From contig URCB01000011.1 in assembly GCA_900546255.1 (NCBI GenBank), forward strand, positions 1-44,312: a DNA stretch of 44,312 nucleotides, in the 5' to 3' direction. The number at the start of each line of letters is the position of its first letter. The first letter of the stretch is position 1. This document shows, piece by piece, positions 16,460 to 25,104 of this stretch. This stretch comes from an uncultured Eubacteriales bacterium (GTDB taxonomy: Bacteria > Bacillota > Clostridia > Oscillospirales > Oscillospiraceae). The position numbers were made by a program, and so were the translations under genes. The notes under the pieces were generated by a model, which saw only the letters and a program-made list of their open reading frames with translations, was not told the origin of the DNA and did no database searches.

Positions 16460-17191
16460 TCACGCCCCCTTCATCCGCAGCCGCCAGGCGGTGACCAGCA
16501 GGGCGATGGGCCCTTGCAGGGTCTGCCACAGGGTCAGAGGCAGGTTGAACAAGAGGAGGAGCGAGGCATAGGGGAAAAAGAACTGCAGCATCCCCCACAC
16601 CCCCAGCAGCAGGCACACCAGCCCCAGGATCCACAGGACCCGGTCTTTGCCCATGCTCCCGGTGATCAGCAGGGGGAGGGAGGGGAAGAGCACAGGGGCA
16701 AAGGTCTGCAGAGCCCCGCAGACGTAGAAGGTCCGGTACCCATCCAGCGAGTCCGGGGAGAACATCGCCTCCTGTACGGCGCTGGAGAAGGTGCCCACCA
16801 TCCCTGCCACGGTGCACACCAGGAAGAGCAGGAGGAGCACCTGCCACAGGGTGACCACCTTGGCCTCCTCGGGGGAGAAGGCCCCCCGGCGCTTTTTTCC
16901 CTGCCAGAGCAGGCAGAACACCGCCGCCAGCAGGACGATGGCCCCTTGGAGGAGCAGGAGAAGGTTGGGGCCGGCGTACAGAGCTATGCCATGGTCCAAG
17001 GCAAAGAGGTAGCTGATCTGGCTCTCCCCTTGGAGGAAGGCCAGGAGCCCGGCCGGCACCAGCCAGAGGATCCCCAGCACCCGGAAGGAGGCAGCCAGGG
17101 TCTGGAACGAGGGGGAAGCTTTGTCTAAAACGGTGCGGATGACCTGGAGGTCTTCCAGGGCGCGGGTGAGGTTGGGGGTTGGTTCTTTCAT
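16460..17191 (-). CDS. Multi-pass membrane protein (paralogue of next gene upstream)
   Basis: A 243-aa membrane protein with a short soluble N-terminus (about 45 residues, LTRALEDLQVIRTVLDKA) and about six hydrophobic helices. The N-terminal segment matches that of the neighbouring 17197-17958 product (LTQAVDDLRLIRQVLDQT), so the pair arose by tandem duplication. No transporter or enzyme motif is seen. The ATG at 17191 follows GGAGTGTG 6 nt after the preceding stop codon. Function unknown; the operon with a small repressor suggests a stress- or ligand-responsive membrane system. Confidence 0.82.
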   Translation of the reverse strand: MKEPTPNLTRALEDLQVIRTVLDKASPSFQTLAASFRVLGILWLVPAGLLAFLQGESQISYLFALDHGIALYAGPNLLLLLQGAIVLLAAVFCLLWQGKKRRGAFSPEEAKVVTLWQVLLLLFLVCTVAGMVGTFSSAVQEAMFSPDSLDGYRTFYVCGALQTFAPVLFPSLPLLITGSMGKDRVLWILGLVCLLLGVWGMLQFFFPYASLLLLFNLPLTLWQTLQGPIALLVTAWRLRMKGA

Positions 17192-17196
17192 GGGGT

Positions 17197-17958
17197 TCAC
17201 ACTCCTTCCGGCCGGCGCCGGAGGCGCCGGGCCAGCACCAGCAGGGCCACCGGCTGGTAAAACACTTGGACCAGCCCCACGCCCACTAGGAAGGCATACA
17301 GGGGGAGGATGGTTGCCAGGACAGGCACCAGCCCGGGTCCGAAGGCGGAACAGACAGCCAGGGCAGAGACCACCAGACCCAGCACAAACAGCGGCCGCTC
17401 CGACAGCAGGATCCCAGTGACCACCAGGGGGATCCCGGGGAAGAGGATGGGCAGGAAGAGCCGGCTGTAGTAGAAGAGGGCCCAAGCGTGATCCCAGGCA
17501 AAACTTGTGGGTTCAGAGGACATGGGCAGGGCGGAGTGGTACTGGAAGCCCCCCTCCAGCAGCAGGAACAGCAGGAGGTAGAGCACCAGCAGCACCTGCC
17601 AGATGCCCAGCACCTTCCCCCCCAGGGCGGGGAAGGTGCCCTTCTTGCGCTGCCACAGGATGCACTGGACCAGCAGGTAGCCCCACAAGGCCACCCGGGC
17701 CCAGGGGAGGAGGGCGGACAGGACGCGGGGCAACCCCGTGGTGGGGTCCCACCCGGAGAAGGCCTCGGGGAAGAGGAAGGCCAGGGTGTCCGGCCAGAGG
17801 ACCAGGCAGGAGAGGACGCCGTAAACCAGCCAGACCACCCCCATGCGGAAAAACTCAGGGGCCAGGGTGCGGAAGGAGGTGGCGGTCTGGTCCAGCACCT
17901 GCCGGATCAGGCGGAGGTCATCCACGGCCTGGGTTAGGGTTTTGGGCGGTTCGTTCAT
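17197..17958 (-). CDS. Multi-pass membrane protein (first gene of repressor-linked operon)
   Basis: A 253-aa membrane protein with the same architecture as its downstream paralogue: a soluble N-terminal helix (MNEPPKTLTQAVDDLRLI), then about six hydrophobic helices ending in a basic tail (ARRLRRRPEGV). The ATG at 17958 has AAAGGAGAG upstream. It begins the operon 17958 to 16138 and lies directly downstream of the palindromic operator. I do not recognise a named family. Confidence 0.82.
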   Translation of the reverse strand: MNEPPKTLTQAVDDLRLIRQVLDQTATSFRTLAPEFFRMGVVWLVYGVLSCLVLWPDTLAFLFPEAFSGWDPTTGLPRVLSALLPWARVALWGYLLVQCILWQRKKGTFPALGGKVLGIWQVLLVLYLLLFLLLEGGFQYHSALPMSSEPTSFAWDHAWALFYYSRLFLPILFPGIPLVVTGILLSERPLFVLGLVVSALAVCSAFGPGLVPVLATILPLYAFLVGVGLVQVFYQPVALLVLARRLRRRPEGV

Positions 17959-17978
17959 CGTAAACTCTCCTTTCAGGA

Positions 17979-18021
17979 TTACTCTATAAAATAGAGTAAA
18001 TAAAAAAGGAGACGTTGTCAA
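17979..18021 (-). promoter_or_regulatory. Promoter with perfect 21-bp palindromic operator
   Basis: TTACTCTAT-AAA-ATAGAGTAA (17979-17999) is a perfect 9-3-9 inverted repeat. On the minus strand TTGACA (complement of 18016-18021) lies 17 nt before TACTCT, which falls inside the palindrome, so a bound repressor would cover the -10. The likely binder is the winged-helix regulator encoded at the end of the operon. Confidence 0.82.
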
Positions 18022-18051
18022 GGGGAATTTGTGAAATTCTTATAAAAACGG

Positions 18052-18939
18052 TCAAATTTCCTGGAGGGTCTCCTGAAACTGGGCCAGGAAACGCTCCGCG
18101 GCCTGGGAGAGGGGGTGGTACTTCTTCCAGACCAGGTTCAGGTGGGTCTCCACCCGGGGTTCCAGGGGGCGGAAGGTGAGGGGGGTGCCCTGGGTGTGGA
18201 TGAGGCCGTCCAGGGCCAGGGCGCAGCCCACCCCGGCCGCCACCATCAGGGAGGCGTTGTAGAGGAGGTTGTAGGTGCCAACGGTGTCCAGGCTGTGGCC
18301 CTCCCGGCCCAGCCAGCCGGCAAACTCGTTGTCTACCATCCGCTGCCGGGAGGTGAGAAGGGGAACCCCCTCCAGATCCTTGGGTCGGATGGCAGGCAGC
18401 CGGGCCAGGGGATGGTCCCGGCGGAGGAGGAGGCCCCAGGTGTCCGTGGCCGGCAGGCGGAGGTAGTCGTACCCCTCCAGGTTCACCGGCTCAATGAGCA
18501 CGCCGAAGTCCAGCAGACCCTTGTCCAGCCGTTCCGTCACGTCCTGGGCATTGCCGCTGTAGAGGTGGCAGAGGATGCCGGGGTGCCGCTGGTGCAGGGT
18601 CTGAAAGGCCCGGGCCACCAGGGCCATGGCCCGGCTCTCCCCGCCGCCAATGGCCACCTCTCCGGCCACCTCCTCTGTGCCCCCTTGGAAGGAGGCCAGG
18701 GTCTTGTCCGCCAGGGCCAGGATCTCCTCCGCCTGCCACCGCAGGCGGCTGCCCGCCTCGGTGAGGGCCATCCGCCGCTTTTTCCGGCCCCGTGCGAAGA
18801 GCTTGGTGCCCAGCTCCGCCTCCAACTCCATGAGCTGGCGGGAGAGGGTGGGCTGGGTGACGTGGAGCACCTCGGCCGCGGCAGAGATGCTCTCCGCCTG
18901 GGCCACCGTGAGAAAATATCGCAGCACCCGCAGTTCCAT
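18052..18939 (-). CDS. LysR-type transcriptional regulator
   Basis: A 295-aa LysR regulator. The HTH is MELRVLRYFLTVAQ with SISAAAEVLHVTQPTLSRQL (residues 1-40); a basic stretch FARGRKKRRM follows, then the effector-binding domain. The ATG at 18939 was chosen for GGAGG 8 nt upstream. It is divergent from the acetyltransferase/lipoprotein pair, so it probably controls them. Confidence 0.92.
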   Translation of the reverse strand: MELRVLRYFLTVAQAESISAAAEVLHVTQPTLSRQLMELEAELGTKLFARGRKKRRMALTEAGSRLRWQAEEILALADKTLASFQGGTEEVAGEVAIGGGESRAMALVARAFQTLHQRHPGILCHLYSGNAQDVTERLDKGLLDFGVLIEPVNLEGYDYLRLPATDTWGLLLRRDHPLARLPAIRPKDLEGVPLLTSRQRMVDNEFAGWLGREGHSLDTVGTYNLLYNASLMVAAGVGCALALDGLIHTQGTPLTFRPLEPRVETHLNLVWKKYHPLSQAAERFLAQFQETLQEI

Positions 18940-18969
18940 GGGTCCGCCTCCTTTCCTTGCATTGGATTC

Positions 18970-18998
18970 AGTATAACAGCTGTGTTTATGCCTTACAA
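18970..18998 (-). promoter_or_regulatory. Promoter of the second LysR gene
   Basis: On the minus strand TTGTAA (complement of 18993-18998) and TATACT (complement of 18970-18975) are 17 nt apart, about 31 nt upstream of the LysR start. Confidence 0.6.
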
Positions 18999-19024
18999 GC
19001 ATATAAAATTATTTTGAGAAGGTA

Positions 19025-19054
19025 TTTGCAGAAAAAATGCCCCTTTGCTATACT
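19025..19054 (+). promoter_or_regulatory. Promoter of the acetyltransferase gene
   Basis: TTTGCA (19025-19030) and TATACT (19049-19054) with an 18-nt spacer, about 38 nt before the acetyltransferase ATG and back to back with the LysR promoter. Confidence 0.55.
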
Positions 19055-19091
19055 GCAGGCAAAGAGACATCCCGACAACAGGAGGCACACC

Positions 19092-19673
19092 ATGGAACTG
19101 CAAACCTATTTAGACCATGTGAACCAGGGCAAACGGCTGGAGGGGGGCTCAGAGGTCCACGCCTTTATGACCCAGGCTGCCCGCCAGGCCCAGCAGATCA
19201 CCGCAGAGATCAACACAGGGTATCACGACGGAGAGGAACTGCGGGCCCTCTTCTCCCAGCTCATCGGTAAACCGGTGGACGAAGGGTTCGGCCTCTTCCC
19301 CCCCTTTACCACGGACTTTGGCAAGAACATCACCCTGGGCAAGCGGGTGTTCATCAACTCTGGCTGCCGCTTCCAGGACCAGGGGGGCATCACCATCGGG
19401 GATGACGTTCTCCTGGGTCACAACGTGGTGCTGGCCACCTTGAACCATGACCCGGTGGTGGCCCGCCGGTCCTCCATGCTCCCGGCGCCCATTGTCATTG
19501 GGGACAAGGTGTGGATCGGGGCCAACGCCACCGTCCTGCCGGGGGTCACCATCGGCAAGGGGGCCATCGTGGCCGCCGGGGCGGTGGTGCACCGGGATGT
19601 GCCCCCCTTCACCGTGGTGGGCGGCGTGCCCGCGCGGATCCTCCGGGAACTCAGCCAGGAGGAGCGGCAGTGA
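19092..19673 (+). CDS. Maltose/galactoside O-acetyltransferase-like protein
   Basis: A 193-aa left-handed beta-helix acetyltransferase of the maltose/galactoside O-acetyltransferase (Maa/LacA) group, using acetyl-CoA. An N-terminal alpha-helical cap is followed by hexapeptide repeats (FGKNITLGKRVFINSGC, GGITIGDDVLLGHNVVLAT, IVIGDKVWIGANATVLPGV); NHDP contains the catalytic His typical of this family. The ATG at 19092 follows CAGGAGG. It overlaps the lipoprotein gene by GTGA. The physiological acceptor is unknown; many members detoxify non-metabolised sugars. Confidence 0.9.
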   Translation: MELQTYLDHVNQGKRLEGGSEVHAFMTQAARQAQQITAEINTGYHDGEELRALFSQLIGKPVDEGFGLFPPFTTDFGKNITLGKRVFINSGCRFQDQGGITIGDDVLLGHNVVLATLNHDPVVARRSSMLPAPIVIGDKVWIGANATVLPGVTIGKGAIVAAGAVVHRDVPPFTVVGGVPARILRELSQEERQ

Positions 19674-20143
19674 GCCGCCGCCCGGCCCTGGCCGCCCTGC
19701 TCCTGGCCCTCTGCCTGGCCGCCGGGGGCTGTGGGGCCCAGGAAGCGCCTGCCCCGGCGGAACCACAAACCCCATCCCAGGAGGAATTGGCCATGACAAC
19801 CTGTACCCTCTCCGTGGGGGACCAGACCTACTCCGTGACCCTGGCGGACACCGAGGCCGCCCGGGCTCTGGCGGCTAGGCTGCCCCTCACCCTGTCCATG
19901 ACGGAACTCAACGGCAACGAGAAGTATGCCAACCTGGATCAGCCCCTCCCCACTGCGGCCACCCAGCCGGGGGAGATCCACACCGGAGACCTGATGCTCT
20001 ATGGTGCAGACTGCCTGGTCCTGTTCTATGGGGATTTCACCACAGCCTACTCATATACCCCCCTGGGCAGGCTGGCCGACCCCACCGGCCTGGCGGCAGC
20101 CCTGGGTACCGGAGGGGTGACGGTAACCTTGACTGCAAACTGA
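19670..20143 (+). CDS. Lipoprotein with cyclophilin-like fold domain
   Basis: A 157-aa secreted lipoprotein. A basic N-terminus and hydrophobic stretch end in the lipobox LAAGGC (lipidated Cys near residue 20), then a Pro/Glu/Ala-rich linker, then a ~115-aa cyclophilin-like domain recognised by MTELNGNEKYANL and GDLMLYGADCLVLFYGDF. The start is a GTG overlapping the acetyltransferase stop (GTGA) with AGGAGGAG upstream; a longer open frame exists but has no start signals. This fold in bacteria lacks proven prolyl isomerase activity, so no enzyme function is claimed. Confidence 0.85.
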   Translation: MSRRPALAALLLALCLAAGGCGAQEAPAPAEPQTPSQEELAMTTCTLSVGDQTYSVTLADTEAARALAARLPLTLSMTELNGNEKYANLDQPLPTAATQPGEIHTGDLMLYGADCLVLFYGDFTTAYSYTPLGRLADPTGLAAALGTGGVTVTLTAN

Positions 20144-20151
20144 CCGGCAAA

Positions 20152-20187
20152 ACGCCCCCAGACATCCTGCGGGATGCCTGGGGGCGT
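20152..20187. terminator. Shared terminator between convergent genes
   Basis: ACGCCCCCAG/CTGGGGGCGT with an inner CATCC/GGATG stem, flanked by CAAAA and GTGTGTT. It lies between the lipoprotein and MFS stop codons. Confidence 0.8.
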
Positions 20188-20190
20188 GTG

Positions 20191-21423
20191 TTACTTTGCG
20201 TCAGTCGGCGGGGCCGTGCCATCTCCTGCGGACGGGCTGGAAGGCCGGTCGAAGTCCGGCAGCAGGAAGGTGCCCACCAGGAAGGTGAGGGAGTAGAAGC
20301 CGGTGAAGAACATGGCCACCTCCCAGCTCACGGTGTTGGCCAGGTGGACCACCAGGGCATAGATCACCATCTGGAGGATGTAGGCCATGGTCCAGTAGAG
20401 GGTGAGGATCACCGCCACCTTTTGAGGGGTGGCCCCGGGGAGCCGGGCAGGAAGGGTGAACAGGGAGGGGGTGGAGATGAAGATCACAAACCCCAGCAGG
20501 ATGGCGCACACCGTGGCCACCGTTCCCGAGGAGGTCAGCAGCATGGCGAAGAACAGCACCGACTGGGCCACCCCGGAAAACCGGAAGAGGGAGAGCTGCC
20601 GCTTCAGCTTTTTGGCCAGGATGATGCCTAGGATGGTCCCCGGGATGCCGGTGAGGGCGATCATCAGGGAGATGAACTGGGAATCCACCGTGAAGTCGGG
20701 GTTCAGGGGGAAGAGGTAGAGCATCACCGTGTACATCACCAGCCGGCCGGTCATGGTGAAGAGGAACTGGAAGAGGAAGGGCTCCTTCATGCCGTCCCGG
20801 TAGTGGTAGATGGTGGTGGGGGTTTTCTCCGCCGTCTGGGTTTGGGCGATGGGATACCCCCGGCCCACGACCAGCCAGAGAACCAGCAGAACCACGCTGA
20901 AAATGCCGTAGAAGAGGATGACGCTCCGCCAGGAGCCCAGCCACCCCCGGACGGCAGTGACGCTGAGCAGGGCGATGAGGTTGCCGGTGTTGGGCCCGGC
21001 GTTGTTCAGACCGATGAAAATGGGCTGCTGCTTGGACTCAAAGCAGTAGACCACATAGGGGGTCATGCAGATCATCAGCACCGCCCCCCCGAAGCCCAGC
21101 AGGAACCGGGTGAGAATGAACATGGGGAAGGAGGTGGAGAAGGCCCCGACGATCACTGCGCAGGTGAGCAGGCAGGACAGGGACACCGTCCACTTGGGCC
21201 CCAGCTTCACCAGGATCCAAGCGGCCACGAAGTTGCCTAAGATTTTGGCGGCGGAGATGGCATTGTTCACCGAGGAGGGGATGGTATTCACCCCGAACTC
21301 CTGGGCCATGTCGGTGGTGACGATGGAGCCCACCATCCAGGAGGCGCTGAAAAAGGCATAGGCCAGGAAAAGAATGATCTCAATGGAAATGGCCCGCTTG
21401 GGGCCAATGACTTTCGGTGGCAA
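20191..21423 (-). CDS. MFS transporter
   Basis: A 410-aa major facilitator with 12 predicted helices and a central cytoplasmic loop (GRGYPIAQTQTAEKTPTTIY). Residues 70-110 (LVKLGPKWTVSLSCLL and FLLGFGGAVLMICMTPYVV) resemble nitrate/nitrite-porter or cyanate-type MFS permeases, but I cannot assign a substrate. The start is a TTG at 21423: AAGGAGG lies 6 nt upstream and no better codon is near. It is divergent from truA. Confidence 0.88.
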   Translation of the reverse strand: MPPKVIGPKRAISIEIILFLAYAFFSASWMVGSIVTTDMAQEFGVNTIPSSVNNAISAAKILGNFVAAWILVKLGPKWTVSLSCLLTCAVIVGAFSTSFPMFILTRFLLGFGGAVLMICMTPYVVYCFESKQQPIFIGLNNAGPNTGNLIALLSVTAVRGWLGSWRSVILFYGIFSVVLLVLWLVVGRGYPIAQTQTAEKTPTTIYHYRDGMKEPFLFQFLFTMTGRLVMYTVMLYLFPLNPDFTVDSQFISLMIALTGIPGTILGIILAKKLKRQLSLFRFSGVAQSVLFFAMLLTSSGTVATVCAILLGFVIFISTPSLFTLPARLPGATPQKVAVILTLYWTMAYILQMVIYALVVHLANTVSWEVAMFFTGFYSLTFLVGTFLLPDFDRPSSPSAGDGTAPPTDAK

Positions 21424-21691
21424 AGAAACGCCTCCTTTTTCCCCTTTGTGTGGTCAAAGGGGGAGGGAATGGGATCATTGTACCCCCAAATATACCATTC
21501 GTCAAGGGAAAAGATGGCTTTCTTTTGGGCAAAATGGAGAGAATCGCCCTGGGGCTGGGGCTGGCGAAAAAAAGAAGGCCGCCCCTCTTTTCACCGGGGG
21601 CGGAATCCGTTACAATATAAGGTATCACTGCGCTGCCCGTGCTGCCGGGCGGCCCATCGGGCCCCAAGGCCCGGGAAAAGGAGAGAGAACC

Positions 21692-22435
21692 GTGGCCAAT
21701 TACCGCCTGACCTTATGCTATGACGGCACCCGCTGGAAGGGGTGGCAGAAGCAGGGGAACACCGAACAGACCATCCAAGGGAAACTGGAAGCCCTGCTCA
21801 CCCGCCTGCTGGACCAGCCGGTGGAGGTGGCCGGCTCCGGCCGGACCGACGCCGGGGCCCACGCCAAGATGCAGGTGGCCTCCTTCCGGGCCAAAACCGA
21901 TTTGGAGACGGAGGAAATCCTGGCCGGCCTGCGGCGGTACCTGCCGGCGGACATTGGGGCCATTTCCCTGGAGCAGGTGGAGCCCCGGTTCCACGCCCGC
22001 CTCTCCTGCACCGGTAAGACCTACGTCTACCGCTTTTGGAACAGCGAGCTGCCCAACGTCTTTGAGCGGCACTACCTCTACCACATCCAGGAGCCCCTGG
22101 ACGTGGCAGCCATGCGCCTGGCCGCCGAGGATCTGTGCGGCACCCACGATTTCCGGGCCTTCTGCTCCCTGAAAAAGTTCAAGCGCTCCACGGTGCGCCG
22201 GCTGGAGGCTATCACCATTCAGGAGCTGGGGCCGGAGCTCCGGCTCACCTTCACCGGGGATGGGTTCCTCTACCACATGGTGCGCATCCTGGTGGGTACC
22301 CTTCTGGCGGTGGGTCGGGGGGAAAAATCCCCCCGGGACATGGCGGATATCCTGGCCTCCCAGGACCGCCGCCAGGCGGGGGAGACCGTCCCCGCCTGCG
22401 GCCTGTGTCTGGAAGCGGTGCACTATACCCGATAA
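21692..22435 (+). CDS. truA: tRNA pseudouridine(38-40) synthase TruA
   Basis: A 247-aa TruA, the enzyme that isomerises uridines 38-40 in the tRNA anticodon arm. The catalytic aspartate lies in GSGRTDAGAHA, preceded by the YDGTRWKGWQ motif and followed by RLSCTGKTYVYRFWN and YHMVRILVG. The length is normal. The start is the GTG at 21692 (VANYRLTLCYDG) with AAAAGGAGAG upstream; the open frame before it lacks a start signal. A TACAAT hexamer near 21611 is a candidate -10. A stem-loop follows the stop codon. Confidence 0.96.
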   Translation: MANYRLTLCYDGTRWKGWQKQGNTEQTIQGKLEALLTRLLDQPVEVAGSGRTDAGAHAKMQVASFRAKTDLETEEILAGLRRYLPADIGAISLEQVEPRFHARLSCTGKTYVYRFWNSELPNVFERHYLYHIQEPLDVAAMRLAAEDLCGTHDFRAFCSLKKFKRSTVRRLEAITIQELGPELRLTFTGDGFLYHMVRILVGTLLAVGRGEKSPRDMADILASQDRRQAGETVPACGLCLEAVHYTR

Positions 22436-22439
22436 CCCG

Positions 22440-22474
22440 GGAAGGGCATCCGGCAGGGTGCCCTTCCTTTCTGT
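22440..22474 (+). terminator. Terminator after truA
   Basis: GGAAGGGCA/TGCCCTTCC with a 10-nt loop, followed by TTTCTGT, between truA and the UvrA-like gene. The next gene has its own AAGGAGG. Confidence 0.7.
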
Positions 22475-22494
22475 AAGGAAAGGAGGTGTGGCCC

Positions 22495-24993
22495 ATGGCC
22501 ACCCACCCCACGCCCCCCAAGCGGATCGAGATAAGGGGGGCCAAGGTCCACAACCTGAAAAACCTGGATGTGGACATCCCCCTCCACCAGGTGGTGGGGA
22601 TTGCCGGAGTGTCCGGCTCCGGCAAGTCCTCCCTGGCCCTGGGGGTGGTGTATGCCGAGGGGTCCCGGCGGTACTTGGAGGCCCTGTCCACCTACACCCG
22701 GCGGCGGATGACCCAGGCCGCCCAGGCGGAGGTGGAGTCGGTGCGCTACGTCCCCGCCGCCCTGGCCCTCCACCAGCGGCCGGGGGTGCCGGGGATCCGC
22801 TCCACCTTCGGCACGGGGACGGAGCTGCTCAACGCCCTGCGCCTGATGTACTCCCGCCTGGCCAGCCACCGCTGCCCCAACGGGCACTACCTGGCCCCCA
22901 CCCTGGCGGTGGCGGCGGGGCAGCCCCTCACCTGCCCCACCTGCGGGGCCACCTTCTATGCCCCGGGGGCGGAGGAGCTGGCCTTCAACAGCCAGGGGGC
23001 CTGCCGGACCTGCGGGGGCACCGGTGTGGTGCGGACGGTGGACCTGGCCACCCTGGTGCCTGACGACACCCTCTCCATTGACCAGGGGGCGGTGGCCCCC
23101 TGGAAGAGCCTCATGTGGGCCCTGATGACCGACGTATGCCGGGCCATGGGGGTGCGCACCGACGTGCCCTTCCGGGACCTGACGGACCGGGAGAAGGACA
23201 TCGTCTACCACGGCCCGGCGGAGAAGAAGCACATTCTCTACCACGCCAAGAACTCTAACGACGTGGCGGAGCTGGACTTTACCTACTACAACGCCGTCCA
23301 CACCGTGGAGAACGCCCTGGCCAAGGTGAAGGACGAGAAGGGCATGAAACGGGTGGAGAAGTTCCTCAAGGAGGACGTGTGCCCTGCCTGCGGGGGCACC
23401 CGACTGTCGGAGGCCGCCCGGGCCCCCCGGCTCCGGGGCATCGGCCTGGACGAGGCCTGCCAACTGCCCCTGAGCGACCTGGTCTCCTGGGTGGCCGGGG
23501 TGCCGGAGACCCTGCCGGAGGCCATGGGCCCCATGGCCCAGAGCATCGTCCAGGCCTTCCAGACGGTGGCCCAGCGGCTCATGGAGCTGGGGCTGGGGTA
23601 CCTCACTTTGGACCGGGGGGCGGCCACCCTCTCCACCGGGGAGCGGCAGCGGATGCAGCTGGCCCGGGCGGTGCGCAACCGCACCACCGGGGTGCTGTAC
23701 GTCCTGGACGAGCCCTCCATCGGCCTGCACCCGGCCAACCTGGTGGGCCTGACCCGGGTGATGGAGGACCTGGTGGCCGATGGAAACTCCGTCCTCCTGG
23801 TGGACCACGACACCCAGGTTCTCGCCCAGGCGGACTGGCTCATTGAACTGGGCCCCCGGGCCGGGGCGGCGGGGGGCCAGGTGATAGCCCAGGGGACGGT
23901 GGAGGACCTGGGGCGGAATCCCGCCTCCCAAATTGGCCCCTTCCTCACCGGGCAGGCCAGGGTGCAGGTCCGTCAGCCGGCGGGGGAGGGGGACCTCTTT
24001 GCCAAGGGGAGGCTCCACCTGTCCACCGGGGCCATCCACACGGTGAAGCCCCTGGAGGTGGACCTGCCCAAGGGGCGGCTCACGGTGGTGACGGGGGTGT
24101 CCGGGTCCGGCAAGACCACCCTGATCCTGGAGAGCCTCCTCCCCGCCCTGGCGGCGGCCGCGGCGGGGAGCTCCCTGCCGGCCCATGTAAAGGGGGTGGA
24201 GGCCGGGGGCATCACCCGGGCCAAACTCATCGACGCCACCCCCATCGGCCTGAACGTCCGCTCCACCGTGGCCACCTACGCCAACGTCCACGACGAGCTG
24301 CGGAAGGTCTTTGCCAAAACCCCGGCGGCCAAAGCCCTGGGGTACAAGGCGGGGGACTTTTCCTACAACACCGGCCGCCTCCGCTGCCCCACCTGCGACG
24401 GCACCGGGAGCGTCAGCCTGGACGTGCAGTTCCTCCCCGATGTGGACATCCCCTGCCCCACCTGCCGGGGCAGCCGGTATGATAAGAAAGCCCACCAGGT
24501 GGCCTACACCGCCAAGGACGGGGCGGCGGCCTACACCCTCCCCGAGATCATGGCCATGGACATCCAGGGGGCCCTGGCGGCCTGCCGGGACTGGAAGCCC
24601 ATCCGCCAGCGGCTCCAGGTCCTGGCGGACCTGGGGCTGGGGTACCTCACCTTGGGGGAGGCCACCCCCAGCCTCTCCGGTGGGGAGGCCCAGCGGCTGA
24701 AGCTGGCCAGCGAGATGGGCCGGGGCCAGGCGGACACCCTCTTCGTCTTTGACGAGCCCACCATCGGCCTGCATCCCCTGGACGTGGCCACCCTTTTGGG
24801 GGTGTTCCAGACCCTGCTGGACCAGGGGGCCACGGTGGTGGTCATCGAGCACGACCTGGACGTGATCCGCAGTGCCGATTACCTCATCGACCTGGGCCCC
24901 GGCGGCGGCCAGGCTGGGGGACGCATCGTGGCCGCCGGCACCCCCGCCCAGGTGGCGGCCTACCCGGAGAGCGTTACGGGGCGATACCTATAA
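22495..24993 (+). CDS. UvrA-like ABC ATPase (short, UvrA2-type)
   Basis: An 832-aa UvrA homologue with two ABC modules: Walker A GVSGSGKSS (Lys44) with signature LSTGERQRMQLA and Walker B VLYVLDEPSIGLHP, then a second Walker A GVSGSGKTT (Lys540) with LSGGEAQRLKLA and FVFDEPTIGLHP. CPTCG and CRTCGG, CPACGG, and CPTCDGTG and CPTCRGS are the zinc modules. It is about 100 residues shorter than repair UvrA, and the first signature reads LSTGE rather than LSGGE. UvrA2-type proteins are linked to drug tolerance or DNA damage, and the true uvrABC copy is likely elsewhere. The ATG at 22495 follows AAGGAGG. Confidence 0.88.
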   Translation: MATHPTPPKRIEIRGAKVHNLKNLDVDIPLHQVVGIAGVSGSGKSSLALGVVYAEGSRRYLEALSTYTRRRMTQAAQAEVESVRYVPAALALHQRPGVPGIRSTFGTGTELLNALRLMYSRLASHRCPNGHYLAPTLAVAAGQPLTCPTCGATFYAPGAEELAFNSQGACRTCGGTGVVRTVDLATLVPDDTLSIDQGAVAPWKSLMWALMTDVCRAMGVRTDVPFRDLTDREKDIVYHGPAEKKHILYHAKNSNDVAELDFTYYNAVHTVENALAKVKDEKGMKRVEKFLKEDVCPACGGTRLSEAARAPRLRGIGLDEACQLPLSDLVSWVAGVPETLPEAMGPMAQSIVQAFQTVAQRLMELGLGYLTLDRGAATLSTGERQRMQLARAVRNRTTGVLYVLDEPSIGLHPANLVGLTRVMEDLVADGNSVLLVDHDTQVLAQADWLIELGPRAGAAGGQVIAQGTVEDLGRNPASQIGPFLTGQARVQVRQPAGEGDLFAKGRLHLSTGAIHTVKPLEVDLPKGRLTVVTGVSGSGKTTLILESLLPALAAAAAGSSLPAHVKGVEAGGITRAKLIDATPIGLNVRSTVATYANVHDELRKVFAKTPAAKALGYKAGDFSYNTGRLRCPTCDGTGSVSLDVQFLPDVDIPCPTCRGSRYDKKAHQVAYTAKDGAAAYTLPEIMAMDIQGALAACRDWKPIRQRLQVLADLGLGYLTLGEATPSLSGGEAQRLKLASEMGRGQADTLFVFDEPTIGLHPLDVATLLGVFQTLLDQGATVVVIEHDLDVIRSADYLIDLGPGGGQAGGRIVAAGTPAQVAAYPESVTGRYL

Positions 24994-25006
24994 TTCCGGA
25001 GCGGAC

Positions 25007-25043
25007 GAAACAGAGACGAGGCGTTTCGCCTCGTCTCTGTTTC
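25007..25043. terminator. Long perfect stem-loop after the UvrA-like gene
   Basis: A perfect 17-bp stem (GAAACAGAGACGAGGCG and its complement) with a TTT loop starts 14 nt past the stop codon. The flanks carry GTTTC rather than a long T-run, but position and strength suggest termination. Confidence 0.75.
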
Positions 25044-25104
25044 AGTGGGAGAGGGTGGGGTCAGACGCACCAAAACCATAAGAATTCCGGCACCCCAGGA
25101 GAAA

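Noticed and set aside
21424..21691. A small gene between the MFS gene and truA
   Set aside because: The short open frames there lack ribosome binding sites and overlap the promoter region of truA; nothing else is evident.
22423..24852. An ~800-codon open frame antisense to the UvrA-like gene
   Set aside because: A mirror artefact of high GC at third codon positions; the plus strand carries both ABC modules intact.
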